Below are positions 1-8,001 of a stretch of 64,000 nucleotides of DNA, one piece after another. The stretch comes from Bradyrhizobium lablabi (GTDB lineage Bacteria; Pseudomonadota; Alphaproteobacteria; Rhizobiales; Xanthobacteraceae). Positions within the stretch are counted from its first letter, which is position 1. The number at the start of each line of letters is the position of its first letter. The stretch spans positions 62,001 to 126,000 of the forward strand of contig NZ_JAFCLN010000020.1 of NCBI RefSeq assembly GCF_018129385.1, read 5' to 3'. The position numbers and the translations under genes are program-made. A model generated the notes under the pieces. It saw only the letters and a list, made by a program, of their open reading frames with translations. It was not told the DNA's origin and ran no database searches.

Positions 1-363
1 GGTGACGTCGGCGGTCGCCTCGCCCCTGAATTTTGCCACCAGCGCGCGGAAGGCGCGGATCGTATCGGCCACCGTGAAGAGCCGGCGATTGGAGGTGAGA
101 ACCTTGAGGAAGTTGGCGGCAATGCCCGAAATGCCTGCCTTCTCCAGCACTGCGGTGAGCGCTTTCAACTGCGCGTCGGCCGAAAACACCGGGCTGCGAA
201 CGAGGCGCTTCAGATCGGCGCTGTCGTTGAGCAGGGCCTCGAATCGTTCGAGGTCGGCCTTGACGGCGTCGATGGATTTTTCATCGCGCGCCAGTTCGAA
301 CAAAGCCGTTGCGTAACGGCCGGACACTCCGGAGACGGACGGATCTTCTACAGCCACAGACAC
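1..363 (-). CDS. atpH: ATP synthase F1 delta subunit (5' part of gene)
   Basis: N-terminal 121 codons of the delta subunit (OSCP homologue), which links the F1 head to the peripheral stalk of ATP synthase. The protein begins VSVAVEDPSVSGVSGRYATA and continues with the typical helical N-domain (RYATALFELARDEKSIDAV, then residues resembling LLNDSADLKRLVRSPVFS and FLKVLTSNRRL). I chose the GTG at 363 because it gives the usual length ahead of the SGRYA motif; the Shine-Dalgarno is weak. The gene runs off the left edge of the window. In alphaproteobacteria atpH opens the atpHAGDC operon, so atpAGDC should lie just outside. The family call is firm; the exact start is less so. Confidence 0.93.
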   Translation of the reverse strand, partial: MSVAVEDPSVSGVSGRYATALFELARDEKSIDAVKADLERFEALLNDSADLKRLVRSPVFSADAQLKALTAVLEKAGISGIAANFLKVLTSNRRLFTVADTIRAFRALVAKFRGEATADVT

Positions 364-466
364 GCTCTTTTTTAGCTGTCAAATTCGCAAGGGAAAAACC
401 GTCGCCACGAAGCGGCGCCTAGCGATCCAAGCCCTTGGAATTCAAGCGGGACTTCGATTTTCGACC

Positions 467-481
467 GGCACGTGACGTGCC
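467..481. promoter_or_regulatory. 15-bp inverted repeat upstream of atpH
   Basis: Arms GGCACGT and ACGTGCC flank a single central base, about 104 bp upstream of the atpH start codon. A second short inverted repeat (CCAAG-CC-CTTGG, 427-438) lies between it and the gene. The size and symmetry suit a dimeric repressor operator, but no regulator is recognised and chance is not excluded. Confidence 0.25.
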
Positions 482-823
482 AAGACCGTTAAAATCGCGG
501 CTTTGCTAACATAGCGAGCGCGCAGGTGCAACATGACGCGCTTGTGAGCGATGGCTTGTCGCAGACCGATTTTTCGGCGCGGCAAGACGGCAAATTTTTA
601 GGACCGAATCACCCCTCGGATACGGCGCGCCTGCCGCCGTTACACCCTCGGCTCCCGGCCACGGCGCCCTGCGGTCCTCCCGTTCCATAGAAAATTGCAT
701 CGGCGAAATGACGGTTTGTGCCGGAACGAATGCGGCTTTCACCTCCACTTGAGCATTACTTGAACAAGTCTTCGCGGCGCAGCATTCTATTATTCAATTC
801 AGTAAACCCAAGTATTGTATTGG

Positions 824-838
824 TTAATAATTAGTTAA
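824..838. promoter_or_regulatory. Candidate CtrA-binding box TTAA-N7-TTAA
   Basis: TTAA at 824-827 and TTAA at 835-838 are separated by exactly seven bases, the full consensus for the alphaproteobacterial cell-cycle regulator CtrA. The box sits in an AT-rich stretch 180 bp upstream of the RlpA-like start. Exact matches are uncommon in DNA this GC-rich, and a cell-wall target is plausible, but the AT-rich local context raises the chance rate. Confidence 0.45.
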
Positions 839-1017
839 AATGAAGAATTACGGAACATTCCCTGATTATCCAATCGAGTCACAAGATATTTCAGCCTGAG
901 ACATTTTGGATTTACTGCCCAATTCATGCCGCATTGCGAAATCAAACGGCGCACCTCTCAACTGGGACGGGGGTTCCACTGGCCACAAATGTGGCAATAC
1001 TATCAAGGGACTATAGT

Positions 1018-1524
1018 ATGCTCAAAACCAAGAAGAAGTCGGCGCTGGGAAGGGCAACCCGGTCGCGCACCGCGTTCGGTCTCCTTGCCGCAACTCTCCT
1101 GGTCGGTGGCAGCGTCACCGAAGCTTCGGCCAAGTCCAGGCACCATCGGCATCACCACCACCATCACCATGTGGCCAAGGCCAAGCCGAGCTCTTCCAAC
1201 AATTCCTGGCGCGACGCCAATGCGGCTGTCACGTCGGGCGGCGGGCGCAGCTTCTCGGGCGTTGCCTCGTTCTACGGCAATGAATCCGGCAGCAAGACCG
1301 CTTCCGGCCAGCGCTTCAACGAGAATGCCATGACGGCGGCTCACCGGTCGCTGCCGTTCGGCACCAAGCTGCGCGTCACCCACAAGGGCCGCAGTGTCGT
1401 CGTCACGATCAACGACCGCGGCCCCTTCATCAAGGGACGCGTGCTCGACCTCTCGACCGGCGCCGCGCGCGCGGTCGGTCTGACCTCCTCCGGCGTGGGT
1501 CATGTGACCGCCGAGGTCATGTAA
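1018..1524 (+). CDS. RlpA-like double-psi beta-barrel secreted protein
   Basis: Exported protein of 168 residues. Residues 1-39 form a signal peptide (KTKKK n-region, hydrophobic GLLAATLLVGG, cleavage near EASA). Residues 42-51 are almost all histidine. Residues about 80-168 form an RlpA-like double-psi beta-barrel (GVASFYG at the start, then TASGQRFN, LPFGTKLRV, VTINDRGPF, RVLDLSTGAARA). RlpA proteins act on septal peptidoglycan, some as lytic transglycosylases on denuded glycan. There is no C-terminal SPOR domain, so glycan targeting must differ from E. coli RlpA. The start at 1018 is preferred over upstream non-ATG codons because AAGGGA lies just before it and the signal peptide begins there. 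The His-rich linker is unusual and could bind metal. Confidence 0.85.
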   Translation: MLKTKKKSALGRATRSRTAFGLLAATLLVGGSVTEASAKSRHHRHHHHHHHVAKAKPSSSNNSWRDANAAVTSGGGRSFSGVASFYGNESGSKTASGQRFNENAMTAAHRSLPFGTKLRVTHKGRSVVVTINDRGPFIKGRVLDLSTGAARAVGLTSSGVGHVTAEVM

Positions 1525-1610
1525 GACGACTCACCAGGCGCCGTTTTCCGATTTACAGGAGTTCGGTAAGCGTTGCGTAGCGTAAGGCCGCAGGAATGCT
1601 GCGTGCCAGG

Positions 1611-1645
1611 AAAGCCTGCCGTTGTAATGACGGCAGGCTTTTCGT
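1611..1645 (+). terminator. Rho-independent terminator after the RlpA-like gene
   Basis: A perfect 12-bp stem (AAAGCCTGCCGT at 1611-1622 with its complement at 1630-1641), a 7-base loop and a short T-rich tail follow the gene by about 85 bp. Confidence 0.75.
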
Positions 1646-1668
1646 CGTTATTCCGCGGTCTCTTTCCT

Positions 1669-1757
1669 CGTCATTGCGAGCGAAGCGAAGCAATCCAGCT
1701 TCCTTGGGCCGCGACAAGAAAGATGGATTGCTTCGTCGCTTCGCGCCTCGCAATGAC
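1669..1757. repeat. Intergenic palindromic repeat, TCATTGCGAGCGAAGCGAAG family
   Basis: Two inverted arms (1671-1696 and 1732-1757) of the CATTGCGAGCGAAGC-type element enclose a short variable centre. A collapsed half-size copy lies at 44829-44858. The element fills the gap between the terminator of the RlpA-like gene and the 3' end of priA. This sequence type is a common intergenic repeat in Bradyrhizobium and Rhodopseudomonas. Confidence 0.75.
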
Positions 1758-1775
1758 GGCGGAGAGGGCAGCGCG

Positions 1776-3983
1776 CTACAAAAAGCTCTGCGGATCGATG
1801 TCGACTTCCAGCTTCAGATTGCCCTTGGTCTTCGGGCCGCCGGCGAGCCATTCGCGCAAATATTCCGACAGGTCGACATTGCGCAGCGATTTCACCAGCA
1901 GGCGGAAGCGGTAGCGGCCCTTGATGACGGCGAGCGGGGCTTCGGCAGGGCCGAGCACCTGGATGCGCTCGTCGAGCGGCGCGACGGCGGCAAGGCGGCG
2001 CGCAAAGCTCTCGGCCGTCGGCCGGTCGCCGGCGGAAACGATCAGGCTCGCGAGCCGGCCGAACGGCGGATAGCCGGCGCGTTCGCGCTGCTCGATCTCG
2101 CTGGCGTAAAACGCCTCGCGGTCGCTGGCGACGAGCGCCTTCATCACGGGATGTTCGGGCTGATGGGTCTGTAAAAAGCCGACACCGCGGCCCTGCTCGC
2201 GGCCGGCGCGGCCGATCACCTGGTTGAGCAGTTGAAAGGTCCGCTCGGCGGCGCGCGGATCGCCGTTGCCGAGGCCAAGATCGGCGTCGACCACGCCGAC
2301 CAGATTGAGCCGCGGAAAGTTATGGCCCTTCGCCACCAGCTGCGTGCCGATGATGATATCGACGCGGCCTTCGGCGATTTCGTTCAGCTCGGCGCGCATG
2401 GTCTCGATCGAGGTGATGAGATCGCTCGACAGCACCATGGTGCGCGCATCCGGGAACAGTGCGGCGGCCTCCTCCTGCAAACGTTCGACGCCGGGGCCGA
2501 TAGCGGCCAGCGACTCTTCGGCCGCGCAGTTCGGGCAGATGTTCGGGCGCGGCATCGAGAAGCCGCAATGGTGGCAGACCAGGCGCTGGCGGAATCGATG
2601 ATCGACCAGCCAGGCGTCGCAGATGGTGCAGGCAAAGCGATGGCCGCAGGCGCGGCATAGCGTCAGCGGTGCATAGCCGCGGCGGTTGAGGAACAGCAGT
2701 GCCTGCTCGCGCTTTTCGATCGCGAAACGGATCTGCTCGGCGAGCGGCGGCGAGATGAAGCGGCCGCGCGGCGGCGGCGCGCGGCGCAGGTCAATCGCCT
2801 CGATCTGCGGCATATGCTGGCCGCCGAAGCGCGAGGGCAGCGCCACGCGCTGGTAACGCCCCTTGCGCGCGTTGACCTCGCTCTCGATCGACGGGGTGGC
2901 GGAAGCCAGCACAATCGGGATTTTGGCGATATGCGCGCGCACCACCGCCATGTCGCGGGCATGGTAATGCGCGCCGTCATCCTGCTTGTAGGCCTGGTCG
3001 TGCTCTTCATCGACGACGATGAGGCCCAAATCCGCATATGGCATGAACAGCGCCGAACGCGCGCCGACCACGACCGGCGCCTTGCCTTCCGAGATCGCCG
3101 CCCAATTGCGCGCGCGGGTGCGCGGCGTCAGCTCCGAATGCCACTCGATCGGGCGCACGCCGAAGCGCTGCGCAAAACGGTCGAGGAACTGGCCGGTGAG
3201 CGCGATCTCCGGCATCAGGATCAGCGTCTGCTTGCCGCGCCGGATGGTTTCCGCGATCGCCTCGAAATAGACCTCGGTCTTGCCCGAGCCGGTGACGCCG
3301 TCGAGCAGCGCGACATGGAAGCTGCCGCTGGCGGCGAGCGCACGCATCGCATCGACCGCGCTGCGCTGCTGGCGCGAGAATTCCGGCTGGGCGTAATCCG
3401 GATCGGGCGGCGGCGGGGGCGGCGCCGGCGGCATCGCCTCCACCTCCAGTGTACCTTCGTCGACAAGGCCATCGATCACGCCGCTGCTGACGCCGGCTTC
3501 GCGCGCGGCTTCCGACTTGCCGTGCAACAATCCGTCCGACAGCACCTCGATCAGCCGCCGCCGCGCCGGCGTCATCCGCCGCGGCGGCTCGCCAGCCAGA
3601 CGCACACCGGTACGCATCCGCTCGGGGCCAAGATTCTCGCCCATGCGCAGGGTCATGCGCAGCACCATGCCGCGGGCCGAGAGCGTGTAGGTGGAGACCC
3701 AGTCGACCAGTGCGCGCAGCTCCGGCTTGAGCGGCGGCACGTCGAGCTTTTCGCCGACGTCCTTCAGGCGGTTATGCAGCCGCGGATCGGGTTTTGGATT
3801 TTGCGCCCAGACCACCGCGATCACCTCGCGCGGGCCGAGCGGCACGGCGACGACATCGCCCGGCTCGAGCTCCATGCCGCGCGGCACCCGGTAGGAATAG
3901 GTCTGGTTCAGCGCGACCGGCACCAGCACATCGACGACGCGTGTCGATGTGGACGTGGAGCTTTCGCGGGTGACGTGATCCAT
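1776..3983 (-). CDS. priA: Primosomal replication protein N' (helicase PriA)
   Basis: A 735-residue superfamily 2 DNA helicase that recognises stalled or collapsed forks and reloads the replisome. Order: N-terminal 3' DNA-binding domain (about 15-110), winged-helix region with a Pro-rich linker near 185-197, Walker A GVTGSGKTEVYF at 229-240, DEEH box at 325-328, then eight zinc-binding cysteines in the expected spacing (C443, C446, C452, C455, C470, C473, C483, C486). Helicase motifs GTQLVAKGHNFP (from 546) and QVIGRAGR (588-595) follow. Length is normal. It is divergent from xerC across 124 bp. Confidence 0.97.
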   Translation of the reverse strand: MDHVTRESSTSTSTRVVDVLVPVALNQTYSYRVPRGMELEPGDVVAVPLGPREVIAVVWAQNPKPDPRLHNRLKDVGEKLDVPPLKPELRALVDWVSTYTLSARGMVLRMTLRMGENLGPERMRTGVRLAGEPPRRMTPARRRLIEVLSDGLLHGKSEAAREAGVSSGVIDGLVDEGTLEVEAMPPAPPPPPPDPDYAQPEFSRQQRSAVDAMRALAASGSFHVALLDGVTGSGKTEVYFEAIAETIRRGKQTLILMPEIALTGQFLDRFAQRFGVRPIEWHSELTPRTRARNWAAISEGKAPVVVGARSALFMPYADLGLIVVDEEHDQAYKQDDGAHYHARDMAVVRAHIAKIPIVLASATPSIESEVNARKGRYQRVALPSRFGGQHMPQIEAIDLRRAPPPRGRFISPPLAEQIRFAIEKREQALLFLNRRGYAPLTLCRACGHRFACTICDAWLVDHRFRQRLVCHHCGFSMPRPNICPNCAAEESLAAIGPGVERLQEEAAALFPDARTMVLSSDLITSIETMRAELNEIAEGRVDIIIGTQLVAKGHNFPRLNLVGVVDADLGLGNGDPRAAERTFQLLNQVIGRAGREQGRGVGFLQTHQPEHPVMKALVASDREAFYASEIEQRERAGYPPFGRLASLIVSAGDRPTAESFARRLAAVAPLDERIQVLGPAEAPLAVIKGRYRFRLLVKSLRNVDLSEYLREWLAGGPKTKGNLKLEVDIDPQSFL

Positions 3984-4107
3984 CGCAGAATCGGGCCTTT
4001 TGGGGCAAACAGGCTACCGCCGCCGGTTCCGCTTAGCGAACGGTAAACGAAAGAGGTGCGATATAATCAGAGGAATCACGGCGTCCATAGCCCCGGGCAT
4101 TTGAACA

Positions 4108-5079
4108 ATGGCCAAACCGGATCAGGTCATTCAGGCAATCGAGCTCGATTGCGCCGACGACACGCTGGCGATTGCGATGGCGCAATGGCTGTCGCATCTG
4201 CGCGCCGAGCGACGACTGTCGCCGAAGACGCTGGAGGCCTATGCCCGCGACCTGCGCCAGTGCCTTGCGTTTCTCGCCGAGCACTGGGGCGCGCAGGTGA
4301 CGCTGAAGGCGTTCTCCTCGCTCGAGGCCGCCGACGTCAGGGCCTTCATGGCGATGCGCCGCGCCGACGATATCGCCGGGCGCTCGCTGATGCGGGCGCT
4401 GGCGGGCCTGCGTTCCTTCGGTCGTTTCCTGGAGCGCGAGGGCAAGGGCAAGGTCGGCGCATTGTCGGCGATCCGCGCGCCCAAGGTGGCAAAGAGCCTG
4501 CCGAAGCCGATCCAGATGGCGTCTGCCAAACGTCTGGCCGATGCCGACGAGCGCGCCGGCGAGACGCGGGAGACATGGATTCTGGCGCGCGATGCCGCCG
4601 TGATGGCGCTGCTCTACGGCTCCGGCCTGCGCATCTCCGAAGCGCTCGGCCTGAAACGCCGCGAGGTACCGAAGCCGGGCGAAGGCGATGTGCTGGTCGT
4701 CACCGGCAAGGGCAACAAGACCCGGATGGTGCCGGTGCTGCACAATGTGCTGACGCTGATTCAGGAATATGCCGAGATGTGCCCGCATCCATTGCCACCG
4801 CAGGGGCCCATGTTCGTCGGCGCGCGCGGTGGGCCCCTGAGCCCGCGGATCATCCAGCTCGCGATGGAGCGGCTGCGCGGCGCGCTGGGGCTGCCTGACA
4901 GCGCCACGCCGCATGCGCTGCGACATTCATTTGCGACGCATTTGTTGAGCCGCGGCGGCGATTTGCGCGCGATCCAGGAATTGCTCGGCCACGCCTCGCT
5001 TTCCACGACGCAGATCTATACCGGCATCGATTCAGAGCGGCTTCTGGAAGTCTATCGCACCGCCCATCCGCGAAGCTGA
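4108..5079 (+). CDS. xerC: Tyrosine recombinase XerC
   Basis: A 323-residue site-specific recombinase. It has an N-terminal SAM-like core-binding domain (about 22-115; RRLSPKTLEAYARDL) and a C-terminal catalytic domain. All catalytic residues are present: R175 (SGLRISEAL), K201 (TGKGNKTR), H269 and R272 (HALRHSFATHLL), H295 (LLGHASL) and nucleophile Y304 (TTQIYT). With XerD it resolves chromosome dimers at dif. Length and its place beside priA, with no mobile element nearby, favour the housekeeping XerC over a phage or integron integrase. XerC versus XerD is inferred from context and general resemblance. Confidence 0.9.
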   Translation: MAKPDQVIQAIELDCADDTLAIAMAQWLSHLRAERRLSPKTLEAYARDLRQCLAFLAEHWGAQVTLKAFSSLEAADVRAFMAMRRADDIAGRSLMRALAGLRSFGRFLEREGKGKVGALSAIRAPKVAKSLPKPIQMASAKRLADADERAGETRETWILARDAAVMALLYGSGLRISEALGLKRREVPKPGEGDVLVVTGKGNKTRMVPVLHNVLTLIQEYAEMCPHPLPPQGPMFVGARGGPLSPRIIQLAMERLRGALGLPDSATPHALRHSFATHLLSRGGDLRAIQELLGHASLSTTQIYTGIDSERLLEVYRTAHPRS

Positions 5080-5180
5080 CATACCCTCGTCACACGGTTG
5101 ACAGCGTAAGCTGACCTCTTGCGTCCGCCATATTGTTCGGTCAATCGTGGAACCGGGACACGGCCAGCGAGGAGGAATTC

Positions 5181-5771
5181 ATGGGCGCCCACGAAAGCAT
5201 GGAGCATGCCGAACACGCCGAGCACGCTTCCGGCTCCAACAAGAAGATCGCGTTGCTGATCGCCGTCATCGCGTTGTTCCTGGCACTGTCGGAAACGCTC
5301 GGCAAGGGCGCGCAGACCGAAGCGATCAGCAAGAACGTCGAAGCCTCCAATCTCTGGGCGTTCTTCCAGGCCAAGAGCATCCGCCGCACGGTCGTGCAGG
5401 CGACCGCCGAGCACGCCAAGCTTAGCCTCGGTCCGATCGGCGACGAAGCCGCCCGAGCGGCGCTGCAAAAGCAGATCGACGACTGGAACAAGACCGCAGC
5501 ACGCTACCGCTCGGAGCCGGACACGCAGGAGGGTTCGGAAGAGCTCGCCAAGCGCGCCAAGCATGCGGAGCATGAGCGCGACGAGGCGACGGCGAAATAC
5601 CATCATTATGAGATCGCCTCCGCGCTGTTTCAGATCGGCATCGTGCTGGCGTCGGCCACCATCATCACCGGCATGATCGTGCTGGCGTGGATTTCCGGCG
5701 TGCTCGCGATCGGCGGCATCGTCATCACCGCGCTCGGGCTGTACTCGCCGCATTTGCTGCATTTGCATTGA
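5181..5771 (+). CDS. DUF4337 family membrane protein
   Basis: A 196-residue protein with a His/Glu-rich N-terminus (ESMEHAEHAEHASG), a transmembrane segment at about 20-38, a charged helical middle rich in Ala, Lys and Glu (about 60-140, probably coiled coil), and two C-terminal transmembrane segments (about 145-190). This architecture matches DUF4337, whose function is unknown. The ATG at 5181 is chosen because AGGAGG lies a few bases upstream; an in-frame ATG at 5133 has no such site. The C-terminus ends at LLHLH just before a palindromic repeat. Confidence 0.75.
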   Translation: MGAHESMEHAEHAEHASGSNKKIALLIAVIALFLALSETLGKGAQTEAISKNVEASNLWAFFQAKSIRRTVVQATAEHAKLSLGPIGDEAARAALQKQIDDWNKTAARYRSEPDTQEGSEELAKRAKHAEHERDEATAKYHHYEIASALFQIGIVLASATIITGMIVLAWISGVLAIGGIVITALGLYSPHLLHLH

Positions 5772-5779
5772 GCATTCGG

Positions 5780-5880
5780 CCTCGTGGTTCGAGACGCGCG
5801 GCGTTGCCGCGCTCCTCACCATGAGGGGTCCAAGACCTCATCCTGAGGAGCACGCGCAAGCGTGCGTCTGGAAGGATGAA
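5780..5880. repeat. Palindromic repeat, CCTCATCCTGAGGAG family (double element)
   Basis: Two tandem half-elements: CGTGGTTCGAGACGCG...CTCACCATGAGG (5781-5826) and CCTCATCCTGAGGAG...GAAGGATGA (5837-5879). Each forms a hairpin whose variable tip is itself a short GC-rich palindrome. Other copies: 25970-26076, 34832-34930, 45250-45405 and 55249-55345. It separates two convergent genes. Confidence 0.8.
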
Positions 5881-5893
5881 GCCACGCTGGCGT

Positions 5894-6424
5894 CTACCGC
5901 GCCTCGTGCACGCTCTTGCGAAAGCGCTGGATCAGCCGCAGCGTGCGAGCCGACCAGCCCTCGCCATTGCCGGCGATGAGTTCGCGGATGCGCTGCTTGA
6001 TCGGGGCGACGAGCTCGCCGGCCTTGGCGCGGATCCACAACACGTAGTCATAGAGCCACTTGAACCAGCCCATCTGCAAGAGCTTCTCGCGCGTCACATC
6101 GAAGATGAAGGCGGTGACGCCGAGGCCGGCGAATTTGGCGAACGCATAGACGCAGATCGCGCTGAGCCAGTACTCGTGCGCGAGCAGCCACAGCCCGATC
6201 AGCTTGAGCGGAAACAGCGGGATCACGGGGACGGCGAAAACGATCAGCGTCATCGCAGGCGAGAGCGAATCGACACGGTCGGACAGCCACTGCTTGAACT
6301 GGCGCAGCGGAATCCACGCGACCACCTTCGCCACGACAGGCTCGAGGTGATCCCACAGCCATGCTTCGATCAGGAAGATGACGGCGAGCAGAACCCAGAG
6401 CGGCTGAAGCAGTCGGCGCATCAT
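5894..6424 (-). CDS. Conserved hypothetical membrane protein
   Basis: About 176 residues with a hydrophobic N-terminal segment (LLQPLWVLLAVIFLIEAWLW), a second hydrophobic stretch (MTLIVFAVPVIPLFPLK then IGLWLLA) and a third (YAFAKFAGLGVTAFIF), followed by a basic amphipathic tail. No enzyme motif is recognised. Two adjacent ATGs (6424 and 6421) are plausible starts, with GGGAAC upstream. The family is not known to me; reading-frame quality and hydropathy indicate a real gene. Confidence 0.65.
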   Translation of the reverse strand: MMRRLLQPLWVLLAVIFLIEAWLWDHLEPVVAKVVAWIPLRQFKQWLSDRVDSLSPAMTLIVFAVPVIPLFPLKLIGLWLLAHEYWLSAICVYAFAKFAGLGVTAFIFDVTREKLLQMGWFKWLYDYVLWIRAKAGELVAPIKQRIRELIAGNGEGWSARTLRLIQRFRKSVHEAR

Positions 6425-6466
6425 CGATCGTGTTCCCAACGGCTCAGGTTACCCCAAACCGTCCCT

Positions 6467-6504
6467 AAAGCGAGATGACTTTCTTCGAATGTCATCTCGC
6501 TCTA
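6467..6504. other. Hairpin next to the lpdA 3' region
   Basis: An 11-bp perfect stem (AGCGAGATGAC at 6469-6479 with its complement at 6491-6501). On the plus strand it is followed by TAGCTTTTTG. It could terminate transcription, though the neighbouring genes are both on the minus strand. Confidence 0.4.
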
Positions 6505-6515
6505 GCTTTTTGTTT

Positions 6516-6564
6516 GAGCATGATCTTTTCGGAAAACCGGTGTCCACTTTTCCGGATCATGCTC
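6516..6564. repeat. Palindromic repeat, GAGCATGATC family (short form)
   Basis: Terminal arms GAGCATGATC (6516-6525) and GATCATGCTC (6555-6564), with an inner GGAAAA/TTTTCC arm pair. It starts a few bases beyond the lpdA stop codon. A near-identical short copy lies at 63868-63914; two longer forms with inserted hairpins lie at 27821-27916 and 34104-34201. Confidence 0.8.
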
Positions 6565-6569
6565 GGCAA

Positions 6570-7967
6570 TCACATATGGATGGCGCGTTTGCCGACCGCA
6601 AGCGCGGCTTCCTTGATGGCCTCGGACCGGGTCGGATGAGCGTGGCAGGTTCGCGCCAAATCCTCCGCGGAACCGCCGAATTCCATCAGGACGCAAGCTT
6701 CATGAATCATTTCGCCGGCTTCGCGGCCGATAATGTGCACGCCGAGCACGCGATCCGTCTTCGCATCCGCGAGAATTTTTACAAACCCTTCCGTGGTCTG
6801 GTTGACCTTGGAGCGGCCGTTGGCGGTGAACGGGAATTTTCCTGATGTATAGGCAATGCCTGCCTGCTTCAGTTCTTCCTCGGTCTTGCCGACGGACGAA
6901 ACTTCCGGCGTTGTATACACAACACCTGGGATAACATCGTAGTTCACGTGGCCCGCCTGTCCCGCGAGAATTTCGGCGCAGGCAACGCCCTCGTCTTCCG
7001 CCTTGTGCGCGAGCATCGGCCCGGCAACGACGTCGCCGATGGCGTAGACGCCTTTCACGGAGGTCGCGAAATGCGCGTCGATCTGCACGCGGCCGCGATT
7101 GTCGAGCACGACTCCGGCTTCCTTCAGGCCGAGCCCATCGGTGTAGGGCACGCGGCCGATGCAGACGAGCACGACGTCGGTCTCCAGCGTCTCAGCGGCC
7201 CCGCCCGCGGCAGGCTCGACGCTCGCCTTCAGCATATTGCCCGACGTGTCGACGGCAGTGACCTTGGCGCCGAGCTTGAATTTGAAGCCTTGCTTTTCAA
7301 GCATGCGCCGAAACTGCTTTGCGATCTCGCCGTCCATGCCGGGCAGGATGCGGTCCAAAAATTCGACCACGGTGACTTCGGCGCCGAGGCGATGCCATAC
7401 CGAACCGAGTTCGAGGCCGATCACGCCGGCGCCGACGATCAGGAGTTTGCCCGGCACCCTGTCGAGCGACAGCGCGCCGGTCGACGACACGATACGCTTT
7501 TCGTCGATCTCGATGCCCTTCAGCCGCGCGATGTCGGAGCCGGTCGCGATCACGATGTTCTTCGTCTCGACGACTTGCGATTTGCCGTCGGCCGACACCT
7601 CGACCTTGCCGGTCCCGAGGATTTTTCCGGTGCCGTAGAGAACATCGATCTTGTTCTTCTTCATCAGGAACTCGACGCCCTTGACGTTGCCGTCGATGCC
7701 CTGCTGCTTGAAGTTCATCATCGAGGGCAGATCGAGCTTTGGTGCGGAAACGGAAACGCCCATCTTGGCAAAGGAATGCCCGGCTTCCTCGAACATCTCT
7801 GAAGCATGCAGCAGCGCTTTTGACGGCATGCAGCCGACATTGAGGCAGGTGCCGCCGAGTGTCGGATTCTTCTCGACCACGGCGACCTTCATGCCGAGTT
7901 GCGCCGCGCGCACGGCGCAGACATATCCGCCGGGTCCGGTGCCGATGATGACGAGATCGTAGGCCAT
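6570..7967 (-). CDS. lpdA: Dihydrolipoyl dehydrogenase (E3)
   Basis: A 465-residue FAD/NAD flavoprotein that reoxidises dihydrolipoamide on E2 subunits of 2-oxo acid dehydrogenase complexes. FAD-binding GTGPGGYVCAVRAAQLG starts at residue 9. The redox-active disulfide is C41 and C46 (GGTCLNVGC). The NAD-binding motif lies in GAGVIGLELGSVWHRLG, a second FAD motif is YAIGDVVAGPMLAHKA, and the catalytic pair is H444 and E449 (HPTRSE). Downstream of sucA and sucB, it presumably serves 2-oxoglutarate dehydrogenase. Length is normal. Confidence 0.97.
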   Translation of the reverse strand: MAYDLVIIGTGPGGYVCAVRAAQLGMKVAVVEKNPTLGGTCLNVGCMPSKALLHASEMFEEAGHSFAKMGVSVSAPKLDLPSMMNFKQQGIDGNVKGVEFLMKKNKIDVLYGTGKILGTGKVEVSADGKSQVVETKNIVIATGSDIARLKGIEIDEKRIVSSTGALSLDRVPGKLLIVGAGVIGLELGSVWHRLGAEVTVVEFLDRILPGMDGEIAKQFRRMLEKQGFKFKLGAKVTAVDTSGNMLKASVEPAAGGAAETLETDVVLVCIGRVPYTDGLGLKEAGVVLDNRGRVQIDAHFATSVKGVYAIGDVVAGPMLAHKAEDEGVACAEILAGQAGHVNYDVIPGVVYTTPEVSSVGKTEEELKQAGIAYTSGKFPFTANGRSKVNQTTEGFVKILADAKTDRVLGVHIIGREAGEMIHEACVLMEFGGSAEDLARTCHAHPTRSEAIKEAALAVGKRAIHM

Positions 7968-8001
7968 ATCGAAATCCTGTAGCTAGGATGTGTGACAGCT
8001 A

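Larger units (their letters stand above)
364..1017. other. Long intergenic region between atpH and the RlpA-like gene
   Basis: About 650 bp separate the two divergent genes, with no convincing ORF. The left part must hold the atp operon promoter and contains the 467-481 inverted repeat. The right part (roughly 770-920) is much more AT-rich than the surroundings and carries a CtrA-type box at 824-838. The middle, GC-rich part shows nothing I can name. Confidence 0.6.

Noticed and set aside
506..748. Minus-strand 80-codon ORF between atpH and the RlpA-like gene
   Set aside because: Composition is not protein-like, no ribosome-binding site, and it lies in a region that must contain two divergent promoters.
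1669..1757. CRISPR-like repetition among intergenic elements
   Set aside because: The repeats are dispersed palindromes with no regular spacers and no cas genes.
2814..4046. 410-codon open frame antisense to priA
   Set aside because: Shadow frame produced by high third-position GC; the priA frame has every expected helicase motif.
4108..5079. Possible phage or integron integrase marking a genomic island
   Set aside because: Sequence, length and location next to priA fit housekeeping XerC; no tRNA, att repeat or mobile gene nearby.
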